Source of the DNA: Bradyrhizobium sp. RP6
GTDB taxonomy: Bacteria > Pseudomonadota > Alphaproteobacteria > Rhizobiales > Xanthobacteraceae
Assembly (NCBI RefSeq): GCF_003837805.1
Contig: NZ_RQIT01000006.1
Location: forward strand, 232,351-296,350
DNA: 64,000 bases
Direction: 5' to 3'
Below the pieces are notes generated by a model. It saw nothing but the letters and a program-made list of their open reading frames with translations. It was not told the origin of the DNA and did not search any database. Of this stretch, positions 1 through 9,575 are shown in pieces (within the stretch, counting starts at the first letter, position 1; each line of letters opens with the position of its first letter). The position numbers were made by a program, and so were the translations under genes.

Positions 1-42
1 CCTCGTCCGCAGCGGCCAGAGAGCCGCGCGAGGAGGACCCCA

Positions 43-843
43 ATGGAAGATAAAGGTCGCGAATCCGACCATCTGATGCTGATCACGCCGGAGCGGGTAT
101 TTTATGCCGGGCTGCTCGGTCGGCCCCGCAAGCGGACCCCCGGCTGCTGCCATGTCTATGTGGCGGTGAAGGGCAGCCTGCATCTGACGATCGACGATGC
201 TCATACGTCGGACGAGTTGATCGTGACCCTGCCGAACCAGCGGCACACCATTGCCAGCGACTACCGCACCGTGATCAGCGTGACGCTGGAGCCGGAAAGC
301 ATGCCGGATGGCGCGATCGAGGCGTTGGCCGAGCGGCTCCGGGGGCCGGACAAGGCCGCCTATGCGCGCAAGATCCTGGCCGCCTACACGCTGCTGCGCC
401 AGCGCCGCTACGGCGACATCACCACTGCCGAGTTCGACGAGATGTGCTTTGGCGAGGCGCTGCCACGTCGTGTGCTCGACCCGCGCGTGATGCGTGCCGT
501 CGCCCGCATCGGGCGTTTCTCCGGCGAGCCGGTGACGGCGGATACGTGTGCGGCGGAAGCGGGCCTCTCGGCATCGCGCTTCCTGCATCTGTTCAAGGAG
601 GAGACCGGCATCTCCTTCCGCTCCTTCCGCGCCTGGAAGCGCGCGCGGCATCTGCTGCACTTCGCCAACCAGGACCTCAACCTCGCCCATCTCGCGCAGG
701 ACATCGGCTATCCCGACTCGACCCATTTCAGCCATTCGATCCGCCGCTTCTACGGCTTGAAGCCGCGCGCGATCTTCGTCGGCTCGCGCGACCTCGCGAT
801 CTATCGCAGCACCGAGACGGTGCGGCTGGCCGAGGCTTCGTAA
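43..843 (+). CDS. AraC-family transcriptional regulator
   Basis: This 266-residue protein has a C-terminal AraC/XylS double helix-turn-helix at about residues 160-250, with the second helix-turn-helix carrying the usual signature (DIGYPDSTHFSHSIRRFYG). The N-terminal 150 residues resemble a small cupin-like sensing domain and do not reveal the ligand. The ATG is preceded by a good ribosome binding site (AGGAGG). The gene lies 129 bases upstream of, and in the same direction as, the beta-keto acid cleavage enzyme gene, so it is probably the local activator of that catabolic cluster; this is inferred from position only. Confidence 0.9.
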   Translation: MEDKGRESDHLMLITPERVFYAGLLGRPRKRTPGCCHVYVAVKGSLHLTIDDAHTSDELIVTLPNQRHTIASDYRTVISVTLEPESMPDGAIEALAERLRGPDKAAYARKILAAYTLLRQRRYGDITTAEFDEMCFGEALPRRVLDPRVMRAVARIGRFSGEPVTADTCAAEAGLSASRFLHLFKEETGISFRSFRAWKRARHLLHFANQDLNLAHLAQDIGYPDSTHFSHSIRRFYGLKPRAIFVGSRDLAIYRSTETVRLAEAS

Positions 844-940
844 GGTGGGTTACGCCATCGGCCAACTCACCCTATAAGCGCTCGCTTTTGCAGCTTCTCC
901 GCGCAAGAAGAAGCATGTCGCGCGTCACATGATCGCAAGC

Positions 941-954
941 GTTGAATTCTCAAC
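941..954. promoter_or_regulatory. Possible operator: inverted repeat upstream of the BKACE gene
   Basis: The sequence GTTGAATTCTCAAC is an inverted repeat with 5-base arms and a 4-base centre. It sits 18 bases before the start codon of the beta-keto acid cleavage enzyme, in the gap that follows the AraC-type gene. It could be a regulator binding site. Short palindromes of this size arise by chance, so the call is weak. Confidence 0.25.
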
Positions 955-972
955 CTGCGAGACATTACGGGC

Positions 973-1839
973 ATGACCGACAAGGCCGTCATCACCTGCG
1001 CGCTGAACGGCGTGCTCACCGACCCGAAGCAGCACAACGTGCCGGTGACGCCCGAGCAGATGGCGCGCGAGGCCAAGGCTGCGTTCGACGCCGGCGCGTC
1101 CATCATGCATATCCATCTGCGCCAGCAGGCGCCGAACAAGGGGCATCTGCCGTCCTGGGAGGTCGCTGTCAGCAAGGAGATCCAGCAGGCGATCCGCGAA
1201 GCGTGCCCTGGCGTGATCATCAACCACACCTCGGGCGTGTCAGGGCCGAACTACTCAGGCGCGCTCGACTGCATCCGCGAGACCAGGCCGGAGATCGCCG
1301 CCTGCAACGCCGGCTCGCTGAACTACCTGAAAGTAAAGGCCGACAACACCTGGGCCTGGCCGCCGATGATGTTCGACAATGCCGTCGAGAAGGTGAAGGA
1401 CTATCTCGACGTCATGAACGCGGTCGGCACCATCCCCGAGTTCGAGTGCTTCGATGTCGGTATCGTCCGCTGCGTCGGCATGTATCGCCAGGTCGGCATG
1501 TACAACGGCCCGCTCGAGTATAATTTCGTGATGGGTGTCGCCTCCGGCATGCCTGCTGATCCCGAGCTGCTGCCGATCCTGATCAAGCTCAAGCGCCCCG
1601 AGGCGAACTGGCAGGTCACCGCGATCGGCCGCGAGGAGATCTGGCCGCTGCACCAGCGCTGCGCGGAGCTCGGCGGTCATCTCCGCACGGGGCTGGAGGA
1701 CACCTTCTATCTCGCCGACGGCACGAAGGTGACCTCGAACGGCCAGCTGATCGAGGCCGTCGCCGCCTGCGCAAGGCGAGCAGGCCGCGAGATCGCAAGC
1801 CCGGCTGAGGCGCGGAAGACCTTTGGGACGAATCGGTAA
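973..1839 (+). CDS. Beta-keto acid cleavage enzyme (BKACE, DUF849 / Kce family)
   Basis: The 288-residue product is full length for the DUF849 family, TIM-barrel enzymes that condense a beta-keto acid with acetyl-CoA and release acetoacetate plus a new CoA ester. The metal-binding pair of the family is visible as His46 and His48 in MHIHLRQQ, and the GLED motif near residue 240 carries the conserved acidic residue. The family member 3-keto-5-aminohexanoate cleavage enzyme acts in lysine fermentation, but BKACE substrates vary widely and the substrate here cannot be read from sequence. It is followed by carboxylase genes, so acetoacetate or a CoA ester may feed into them. Confidence 0.9.
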   Translation: MTDKAVITCALNGVLTDPKQHNVPVTPEQMAREAKAAFDAGASIMHIHLRQQAPNKGHLPSWEVAVSKEIQQAIREACPGVIINHTSGVSGPNYSGALDCIRETRPEIAACNAGSLNYLKVKADNTWAWPPMMFDNAVEKVKDYLDVMNAVGTIPEFECFDVGIVRCVGMYRQVGMYNGPLEYNFVMGVASGMPADPELLPILIKLKRPEANWQVTAIGREEIWPLHQRCAELGGHLRTGLEDTFYLADGTKVTSNGQLIEAVAACARRAGREIASPAEARKTFGTNR

Positions 1840-1853
1840 AGTATCGCCTCACC

Positions 1854-1937
1854 CGTCATTGCGAGCGAAGCGAAGCAATCCAGAGTCTCCGCGGAAGCAG
1901 TCTGGATTGCTTCGTCGCTTCGCTCCTCGCAATGACG
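1854..1937. repeat. Palindromic repeat (family C), 84 bases
   Basis: A long near-perfect inverted repeat: the left arm begins CGTCATTGCGAGCGAAGC and the right arm ends GCTTCGCTCCTCGCAATGACG's complementing half, with TCCAGA/TCTGGA near the centre. I know this type (CGTCATTGCGAGCGAAGCGA) as an abundant intergenic repeat in Bradyrhizobium and Rhodopseudomonas genomes. It occupies nearly all of the gap between the BKACE and carboxyltransferase genes and ends 14 bases before the latter's start codon. Confidence 0.9.
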
Positions 1938-1951
1938 AGCAGGATCAAGTC

Positions 1952-3568
1952 ATGTCCATCCTCGAAAACACCATCTCCTCCGGCGGCGCCGCCTACCACG
2001 CCAACCGCGACGGCATGCTCGCGCTGATCGATCGCATGCGCGCGCTGGAAGAGCGCACACGGGCGGCGTCGGCCGCGGCCAAGGATCGCTTCCACAAGCG
2101 CGGACAATTGCTGCCGCGCGAACGCGTCGCCCTGGTGCTCGATCCCGGCGCGCCCTTCATCGAGCTGTCCACCCTCGCGGGCTACATGTTCGACGTGCCG
2201 GATTCGAACAAGAGCGTGCCCGGCGGCGGCGTCATTGCCGGCATCGGCTTCGTCTCGGGCATTCGCTGCATGGTCAGCGCCAGTGATTCCGGCATCGACG
2301 CCGGCGCGCTGCAACCTTACGGTCTCGACAAGACGCTGCGGGTGCAGGAGCTCGCGCTGGAGAACAAGCTGCCTTACGTGCAGCTCGTCGAAAGCGCCGG
2401 TGCCAATTTGCTGCGCTACCGTGTCGAGGATTTTGTCCGCGGCGGCAACATCTTTCGCAACCTGGCGCGCCTTTCCGCGGCCGGCCTGCCGGTCGTCACC
2501 GTCACGCACGGCTCGTCCACCGCCGGCGGCGCCTATCAGACCGGTCTCTCCGATTACATCGTCATGGTCCGCGGCCGCACCCGTGCGTTCCTCGCCGGAC
2601 CGCCGCTGCTGAAGGCCGCAACCGGCGAGATCGCGACCGAGGAAGAGCTCGGTGGCGCCGAGATGCATACGCAGATCTCCGGCCTCGGCGATTACCTGGC
2701 CGAAGACGATCGCGACGCGCTGCGCATCGCGCGCGAGATCATGGCGGCGCTGGAATGGGAGCGGCCGGGCAGGGCGACGCCAGAATTCAAGCCGCCGCGC
2801 TACGACCAGGACGAGCTGCTCGGCATCATGCCGATGGACCACAAGCGCCCCGTGGACATGAAGCAGGTGATCGCGCGCATCGTCGATAATTCCGACTTCA
2901 CCGAGATGGCGCCGAATTACGGGCCCGCCACGGTGTGCGGCCATGCCCGCATCGAAGGGCAGGCCATCGGCATCATCACCAACAATGGCCCGCTCGATCC
3001 CGCCGGCGCCAACAAGGCGACGCATTTCATCCAGGCCTGCTGTCAGACCCGCACACCGCTGCTCTACCTGAACAACACCACCGGCTATATGGTCGGCAAG
3101 GCCTACGAAGAGGCCGGCATGATAAAGCACGGCTCCAAGATGATTCAGGCAGTCACCTCGGCGACGGTGCCGCAGATCACCATCTATTGCGGTGCTTCCT
3201 TCGGGGCCGGCAATTACGGCATGTGTGGGCGCGGCTTCCATCCGCGCTTCTGCTTCTCGTGGCCGAATGCCAAGACGGCCGTGATGGGCGGCGAGCAGGC
3301 GGCCGAAACCATGGCGATCGTGACCGAAGCCGCCGCGGCGCGCCGCGGCAAGCCGATCGAGAGGGACAAGCTGGACGCCATGAAGGCGCAGATCGTCGGT
3401 GTGTTCGACGGCCAGATGGACGTGTTCTCCACCAGCGCACGCGTGCTCGACGACGGCGTGATCGACCCGCGCGACACCCGTGCGGTGCTGTCTGAAGTGC
3501 TCGCGATCTGCCGCGAGGGTGACGCACGGAATCCTCAGCGCATGCAGTTCTCGGTGGCCCGCCCATGA
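1952..3568 (+). CDS. Acyl-CoA carboxylase, carboxyltransferase (beta) subunit
   Basis: The 538-residue protein is a carboxyltransferase of the methylcrotonyl/geranyl/propionyl-CoA carboxylase type, with N-terminal and C-terminal crotonase-like halves (about residues 30-280 and 300-530). Glycine-rich acyl-CoA and carboxybiotin pockets are visible, for example HGSSTAGGAYQTG and YCGASFGAGNYGMCGRGF. The open frame runs further upstream through the palindromic repeat, but the ATG at 1952 (MSILENTI) gives the family length and follows AGGA. The stop codon overlaps the start of the biotin carboxylase gene (ATGA), so the two subunits are translationally coupled. The acyl-CoA substrate is not evident. 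Confidence 0.9.
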   Translation: MSILENTISSGGAAYHANRDGMLALIDRMRALEERTRAASAAAKDRFHKRGQLLPRERVALVLDPGAPFIELSTLAGYMFDVPDSNKSVPGGGVIAGIGFVSGIRCMVSASDSGIDAGALQPYGLDKTLRVQELALENKLPYVQLVESAGANLLRYRVEDFVRGGNIFRNLARLSAAGLPVVTVTHGSSTAGGAYQTGLSDYIVMVRGRTRAFLAGPPLLKAATGEIATEEELGGAEMHTQISGLGDYLAEDDRDALRIAREIMAALEWERPGRATPEFKPPRYDQDELLGIMPMDHKRPVDMKQVIARIVDNSDFTEMAPNYGPATVCGHARIEGQAIGIITNNGPLDPAGANKATHFIQACCQTRTPLLYLNNTTGYMVGKAYEEAGMIKHGSKMIQAVTSATVPQITIYCGASFGAGNYGMCGRGFHPRFCFSWPNAKTAVMGGEQAAETMAIVTEAAAARRGKPIERDKLDAMKAQIVGVFDGQMDVFSTSARVLDDGVIDPRDTRAVLSEVLAICREGDARNPQRMQFSVARP

Positions 3569-5538
3569 GGAACGGATCAGTGCAGCACCGGCCGTTCTTC
3601 AGGGTTCTGGTGGCCAATCGCGGCGAGATCGCACTGCGGGTGATGCGCAGCGCGCGCAAGCTGGGCCTCGGCGTTGTCGCGGTCTATTCGGACGTCGATC
3701 GCGATGCGCTCCATGTGAAGCACGCCGATCAGGCCGTGCGGATCGGCGAAGCGCTTCCGGCGCAATCCTATCTCAGCATTCCCGCGATCATCGGAGCCGC
3801 GAAAGCGAGCGGCGCGGATGCCGTGCATCCCGGCTACGGCTTCCTTGCCGAGAACGAGGAGTTCGCGCGCGCCTGCAAGGAGGTCGGTCTCGTCTTCATC
3901 GGCCCGTCGCCGCAGGCGATCGAGGCGATGGGCAACAAGGCCGGTGCCAAGGAGATCATGAAGAAGGCCGGCGTCCCCATCGTGCCCGGCTATCAGGGCG
4001 CAGACCAGGGCGACGAGGTGATGCTCGCGGAAGCCAGGAAAATCGGGTTTCCCGTGATGATCAAGGCGGTCGCCGGTGGCGGCGGGCGCGGCATGCGGTT
4101 CGTTGCCGATGCCGCCTCGTTTCCCGATGCGCTGCGCAGTGCGCGTTCCGAGGCGAAGGCCGCGTTCGGCGACCCGACCGTCATCCTCGAGCGTGCGATT
4201 CAGAACCCCCGCCATATCGAGATCCAGGTGTTCGGCGACAGCCACGGCAACGCCATCCATCTCGGCGAGCGCGACTGCTCGGTGCAGCGGCGGCACCAGA
4301 AGCTGATCGAGGAGGCGCCGTCGCCCGCAGTCACGCCCGAGCTGCGCGCGAGGATGGGAGAGGTCGCGGTCGCCGCGGTAAAGGCGCTGCGCTACGAAGG
4401 GGCGGGGACGCTGGAGTTCCTGCTCGACGAACGTGGCGAGTTCTACTTCATGGAGATGAACACGCGTCTCCAGGTGGAGCATCCCGTGACCGAGGCGGTC
4501 ACCGGACTCGATCTCGTCGAGTTGCAGCTGCGCGTCGCGCGCGGCGAGCCGTTGCCGGTGAGGCAGCAGGACATCCGCTTCGAGGGTCATGCCATCGAGG
4601 TGCGGCTTTGCTCCGAGGATGCCGCGCAGGATTTCATGCCGCAGTCTGGCCGCATGGCGCGCTGGCAGGTGCCAGACGGCATCCGCGTCGAGCACGCGCT
4701 GCAGTCGGGCTCCGAAATCCCACCGTTCTACGATTCCATGATCGCCAAGATCATCAGCCATGGTGCGAGTCGCGAGGAGGCGAGGGGGCGGCTGATCGTC
4801 GGCCTGGAGCAGCTCACGGCGCTTGGCGTGACCACGAACCAGGCGTTCCTGATGTCGTGCCTGCGCCATCCCGAGTTTGCCGGGGGCGAGGCGACGACGG
4901 CGTTCATTGGTGCACATCGCGACGAGCTGATAGCGCCCTCCGCGAACGCCGCATTCGACGCTGCGCTGGCCGGGCTCCTGCTCTACGTCACAAATCCGCG
5001 CGCGCCTGCCTGGCAAAGTGGCCGCAGTCTGTCCGCAACGTTCCCGCTTCCAGCGAAACTCGAGATCGCCGGCCACATCCACGAGCTCGAAGTCACGCGC
5101 GAGCGCGATGGCAGCTACGCCGTCGCCATCGGCGGCCGTCGGGACAGGTTCGAGATCGTGCAGCTCGATGCCGATGCCATCCGTTTTCGCCATGACGGCG
5201 TGATGGACAGCGCAAAATTCCTGCGCGATGGCGACCGGCTCTACCTCCAGCATCGCGGCATCCCGCTTGCGGTCATCGATCTCACGCTGGCCGCACCCAA
5301 GGCTGCAGCGGGCAATGGCGGCGACGGCAAGGTCCGCGCCGCCATGAATGGCCGCGTTGTCGCCGTCCTGGTCGAGCCGGGCGATCGCGTCACCGCGGGC
5401 CAACCGGTGCTGACGCTGGAAGCGATGAAGATGGAGCACGTCCACAAGGCCGGCCGCGACGGCATCATCGCGGCGATCGACGTCACCGAAGGCGAGCAGG
5501 TGACCACCGGAAGGATCGTGGCGGAGATCGAGGCGTAG
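3565..5538 (+). CDS. Acyl-CoA carboxylase, biotin carboxylase/BCCP (alpha) subunit
   Basis: The 657-residue protein has the biotin carboxylase fold at about residues 5-450 (ATP-grasp loop VAGGGGRGMRFV, and EMNTRLQVEHPVTE, typical of this fold) and a C-terminal biotinyl domain with the attachment motif AMKM (Lys622). This is the layout of acetyl/propionyl/methylcrotonyl-CoA carboxylase alpha subunits. It carries out ATP-dependent carboxylation of biotin for the carboxyltransferase encoded just upstream, whose last four bases it overlaps. The two genes plus the BKACE gene form an operon that converges on the ABC transporter genes. Confidence 0.93.
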   Translation: MRNGSVQHRPFFRVLVANRGEIALRVMRSARKLGLGVVAVYSDVDRDALHVKHADQAVRIGEALPAQSYLSIPAIIGAAKASGADAVHPGYGFLAENEEFARACKEVGLVFIGPSPQAIEAMGNKAGAKEIMKKAGVPIVPGYQGADQGDEVMLAEARKIGFPVMIKAVAGGGGRGMRFVADAASFPDALRSARSEAKAAFGDPTVILERAIQNPRHIEIQVFGDSHGNAIHLGERDCSVQRRHQKLIEEAPSPAVTPELRARMGEVAVAAVKALRYEGAGTLEFLLDERGEFYFMEMNTRLQVEHPVTEAVTGLDLVELQLRVARGEPLPVRQQDIRFEGHAIEVRLCSEDAAQDFMPQSGRMARWQVPDGIRVEHALQSGSEIPPFYDSMIAKIISHGASREEARGRLIVGLEQLTALGVTTNQAFLMSCLRHPEFAGGEATTAFIGAHRDELIAPSANAAFDAALAGLLLYVTNPRAPAWQSGRSLSATFPLPAKLEIAGHIHELEVTRERDGSYAVAIGGRRDRFEIVQLDADAIRFRHDGVMDSAKFLRDGDRLYLQHRGIPLAVIDLTLAAPKAAAGNGGDGKVRAAMNGRVVAVLVEPGDRVTAGQPVLTLEAMKMEHVHKAGRDGIIAAIDVTEGEQVTTGRIVAEIEA

Positions 5539-5617
5539 TCTCCTGTCCTGGAGGCGCGAGCCGGGACACATGGCTCCGATGCCATCCTGGGTCTTCGCCT
5601 TCGCGGGGACACGAGCC

Positions 5618-6600
<983 letters not shown>

Positions 6601-6604
<4 letters not shown>

Positions 6605-7608
6605 GCCACCTCCGCGACTTCTTCCGCGCGCCAGCAGGCCGCGAGATGGCCGCCGCCCCAGTCAGCCAGCGGCGGATATTCGGCCTCGCAGCGTTTGATG
6701 GCGAGCTTGCAGCGCGGCGCGAAGGCGCAGCCCTTGGGCAGCCGCACCAGCGAGGGCACCGTGCCGGGGATTTCGTTCAGCCGCGCCTGCGCAGGAACAC
6801 CGGATGCCGGGACGGCTGGGATCGAGGCCATCAGCCCGCGCGTATAGGGATGCTTTGGTGACGCGAACAGCGCCTCGACGCTGGCTTCCTCGACCTTTCG
6901 CCCCGCATACATCACGATCACGCGCTGCGCGGTCTGTGCGACGACGCCGAGATCGTGCGTGATCAGCACGAGGCCGGTGCCGAGCTCTTTCTGGAGATCG
7001 AGGATCAGCGCCAGGATCTGCGCCTGGATGGTGACGTCGAGCGCGGTGGTCGGCTCGTCCGCGATCAGCAGTGCCGGCCGGCACGCCAGTGCCATCGCGA
7101 TCATCGCACGCTGGCGCATACCGCCGGACAGCTGATGCGGATATTCCCGCGCGCGCCGCGCCGGCTCTGGAATGCGCACCAGCCTCAGCATCTCGACCGC
7201 GATATTCTGCGCCTCCTTCGACGTGATGTCCCGGTGCAGCTGCACCGCCTCGACGATCTGGTCGCCGATCCGCATCACCGGATTGAGCGAGGTCATCGGC
7301 TCCTGGAAGATCATGGAGATGCGGTTGCCCCTGACCGCGCGCATCCGCGCTTCATCCAGCGACAGCAGCTCGGTGCCTTCGAGCGTGACGGAGCCGCCGA
7401 CGATGCGGCCAGGCGGATCGGGCACGAGCCGCATCAAGGAGAGTGCGGTGACGCTCTTGCCGCAGCCGGATTCGCCGACGATCGCCAGCGTCTCGCCGCG
7501 CTTCACGCTGAACGAGAGGTCGTCGACGGCCTTGAACAGGCCGGAATTGGTGAAGAACACCGTCTTCAGGTTCCTCACGTCGAGCACGAGATCGGATTTG
7601 TCCGCCAT
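6601..7608 (-). CDS. Peptide/opine-type ABC importer, ATP-binding protein (OppD/DppD-like)
   Basis: A 335-residue ATPase with Walker [24 protein letters not shown] and Walker [13 protein letters not shown], plus the C-terminal OppD extension with [15 protein letters not shown] take the ATG at 7608 ([11 protein letters not shown]) because it gives normal family length and overlaps the upstream permease stop codon by one base (TGATG). The longer open frame upstream is the antisense-like shadow of the permease. It forms the heterodimeric ATPase with the OppF-like protein. Confidence 0.92.
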
Positions 7609-8501
7609 CAGCCGCGCTGCCTCGGATCCAGGATGTCGCGCAGGGCGTCGCCGAACAGGTTGGCGCCGAACACGGCGAGGCTGATCGCGATGCCCGGGAA
7701 GATCACGAGCCACGGCGCGGTACGGACATATTCGGCGGCCGATTCCGACAGCATGCGCCCCCATGACGGATAAGGCTCGGGAATGCCGAGGCCCAGGAAG
7801 GACAGCGAGGCTTCGGTGAGGATGGTCGAGCCGAGCTGCGCGGTCGCCAGCACGATCAGCGGCGCCAGCGTGTTCGGCAGCACGTGGCGCAGCGCGATCC
7901 GCATCTCGCTCATGCCGATCGATTTGGCGGCTTCCACGAATGGCTGCTCGCGAAGCGCCAGCGTATTGGCACGGATCACGCGCGCGACCGTCGGGATCAG
8001 CGGAATGGCGATGGCGATGATCACATTGGGCAGCGAGGGGCCGAGCGCCGCCGTCATCACCAGGGCCAGCACCAGCAGCGGCAGCGCCTGGAGAACGTCG
8101 GAGACGCGCTGGAATACGAGATCGACCCAGCCGGAGAGATAGCCGGAGGTGAGACCGACGATCACGCCGATGGTGCCGCCGAGCGCGGTCGAGCCAAGGC
8201 CGACCGCAAGCGAGATCCGCGCCCCGTGGATGATGCGGCTGAACACGTCCCGGCCGAAAGAATCGGTGCCCATCCAGTGTGCCAGGCTCGGGCGGGCGAG
8301 CGCGCGGGCGGAATCGACCGTCAGCGGATCATAGCGCGCAATGAAGTCGGCGAAGGCTGCCGTCAGCACGAACACCGTCATGATGACGAGCCCGGCCGCG
8401 CCCAGCACATGCCGTTGCGCCATGTACAGGACGCGCCGCCAGCCACCGGTCGCATATGCGCCGGCCCGCCTCAGTTCAACGTCGAAGTCGATCGCGGCCA
8501 T
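7608..8501 (-). CDS. Peptide/opine-type ABC importer permease (OppC/DppC-like)
   Basis: The 297-residue protein has about six membrane segments and the binding-protein-dependent transport loop near residue 200 ([20 protein letters not shown]), plus the [16 protein letters not shown] motif typical of DppC. Two starts are possible: GTG at 8525 or ATG at 8501. I prefer 8501 because GGAGG lies five bases before it. It pairs with the DppB-like permease encoded upstream. Confidence 0.9.
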   Translation of the reverse strand: MAAIDFDVELRRAGAYATGGWRRVLYMAQRHVLGAAGLVIMTVFVLTAAFADFIARYDPLTVDSARALARPSLAHWMGTDSFGRDVFSRIIHGARISLAVGLGSTALGGTIGVIVGLTSGYLSGWVDLVFQRVSDVLQALPLLVLALVMTAALGPSLPNVIIAIAIPLIPTVARVIRANTLALREQPFVEAAKSIGMSEMRIALRHVLPNTLAPLIVLATAQLGSTILTEASLSFLGLGIPEPYPSWGRMLSESAAEYVRTAPWLVIFPGIAISLAVFGANLFGDALRDILDPRQRG

Positions 8502-8587
8502 GTGGGCCTCCGCAGGGAGATGCACCTCTCCCCATCGGGAAGAGGTGGAGCACCGCTGTCGCGTCTGGTTGTTTCCACCTCATGCGA

Positions 8588-9535
8588 CTAGTCCGTGTAC
8601 CTGATGCGCGGGTCGAATACCGCGTAGAGCATGTCGACGGTGAAATTCGCGAACACCACCACGACCGCGATGAACATCACGAGGTTCTGCACGATCGGAT
8701 AGTCGCGCCAGCGGATCGCCTCGACCAGGAAACGCGCGACGCCGGGAATGTTGAACACGGTCTCGGTGACGATCAGGCCGCCTATCAGGAACGCCGCCTC
8801 GATGCCGATCACGGTGATCACGGGCAGGATCGCGTTCTTCAGCGCGTGATGATAGTTCACCGCGGCGTCGGAGGCGCCCTTGGCGCGGGCGGTGCGGATA
8901 TAGTCCTGCCGCAGCACCTCCAGCATCGAGGAGCGGGTGATGCGCATGGTCAGTGCGGCGCTGCGGAAACCGACGGCGGCGGCCGGCACGGCGTAGGTTG
9001 TGAATGCCTCAAGCCAGGTCTTCGGATTCGGATTGAAGATCGGCATCTGGCCGAACATCGCCACCGACGCAGTGAGGATCAGAAGGCCGAGCCAGAACGA
9101 GGGCAGCGACAATCCGCTGAGGCTGACGACGCGAAGCGCGTAGTCGAGCTTTGTGCCCTGCTTCACCGCGCTGATGACGCCGAGCGGAATGCCGATCGAT
9201 GCCGAGAACAAAAGCGCGAGGCCGGCGAGCCGCGCCGTGATCGGTATCCGCGGCAGGATCTCCTGCAGCGCAGGCTTCTCCGAGACATAGGAGTAGCCGA
9301 GATCGCCGCGCAGCAAGCCACCGATCCACTGCAGATATTGCGCAATCAATGGCTGGTCGATGCCGAGCTGCTTCTCGAGATCAGCCTTGTCGGCCGGATC
9401 GACGTAGCCGGCGGCGGCGAACAGGATATCGACGATGTTGCCGGGGACGATGCGCAGCAGGAAGAAGATGACGATCGAGATCCCGAACAGGGTCACGAGC
9501 ATCAGGAACAGGCGCCGCACCAGATAGGCAAACAT
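8588..9535 (-). CDS. Peptide/opine-type ABC importer permease (OppB/DppB-like)
   Basis: A 315-residue inner-membrane permease with an N-terminal anchor (YLVRRLFLMLVTLFGISI), the DppB-type segment FFLLRIVPGNIVD, and the EAA loop (IRTARAKGASDAAVNYHHAL). The ATG follows GGAGGG by seven bases. It is the second gene of the importer operon, 40 bases after the binding-protein gene. Confidence 0.92.
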   Translation of the reverse strand: MFAYLVRRLFLMLVTLFGISIVIFFLLRIVPGNIVDILFAAAGYVDPADKADLEKQLGIDQPLIAQYLQWIGGLLRGDLGYSYVSEKPALQEILPRIPITARLAGLALLFSASIGIPLGVISAVKQGTKLDYALRVVSLSGLSLPSFWLGLLILTASVAMFGQMPIFNPNPKTWLEAFTTYAVPAAAVGFRSAALTMRITRSSMLEVLRQDYIRTARAKGASDAAVNYHHALKNAILPVITVIGIEAAFLIGGLIVTETVFNIPGVARFLVEAIRWRDYPIVQNLVMFIAVVVVFANFTVDMLYAVFDPRIRYTD

Positions 9536-9575
9536 GCATCGCCCTCCGCGAGCCGCTAGTCGTCAGCCTGGCCTG

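Noticed and set aside
844..972. tRNA or other RNA gene in the short gaps
   Set aside because: No cloverleaf with CCA-type acceptor stem or TTCGA loop could be found here or in the other intergenic regions examined.
1856..3241. A 461-codon minus-strand open frame
   Set aside because: Antisense to the carboxyltransferase; no recognisable motifs.
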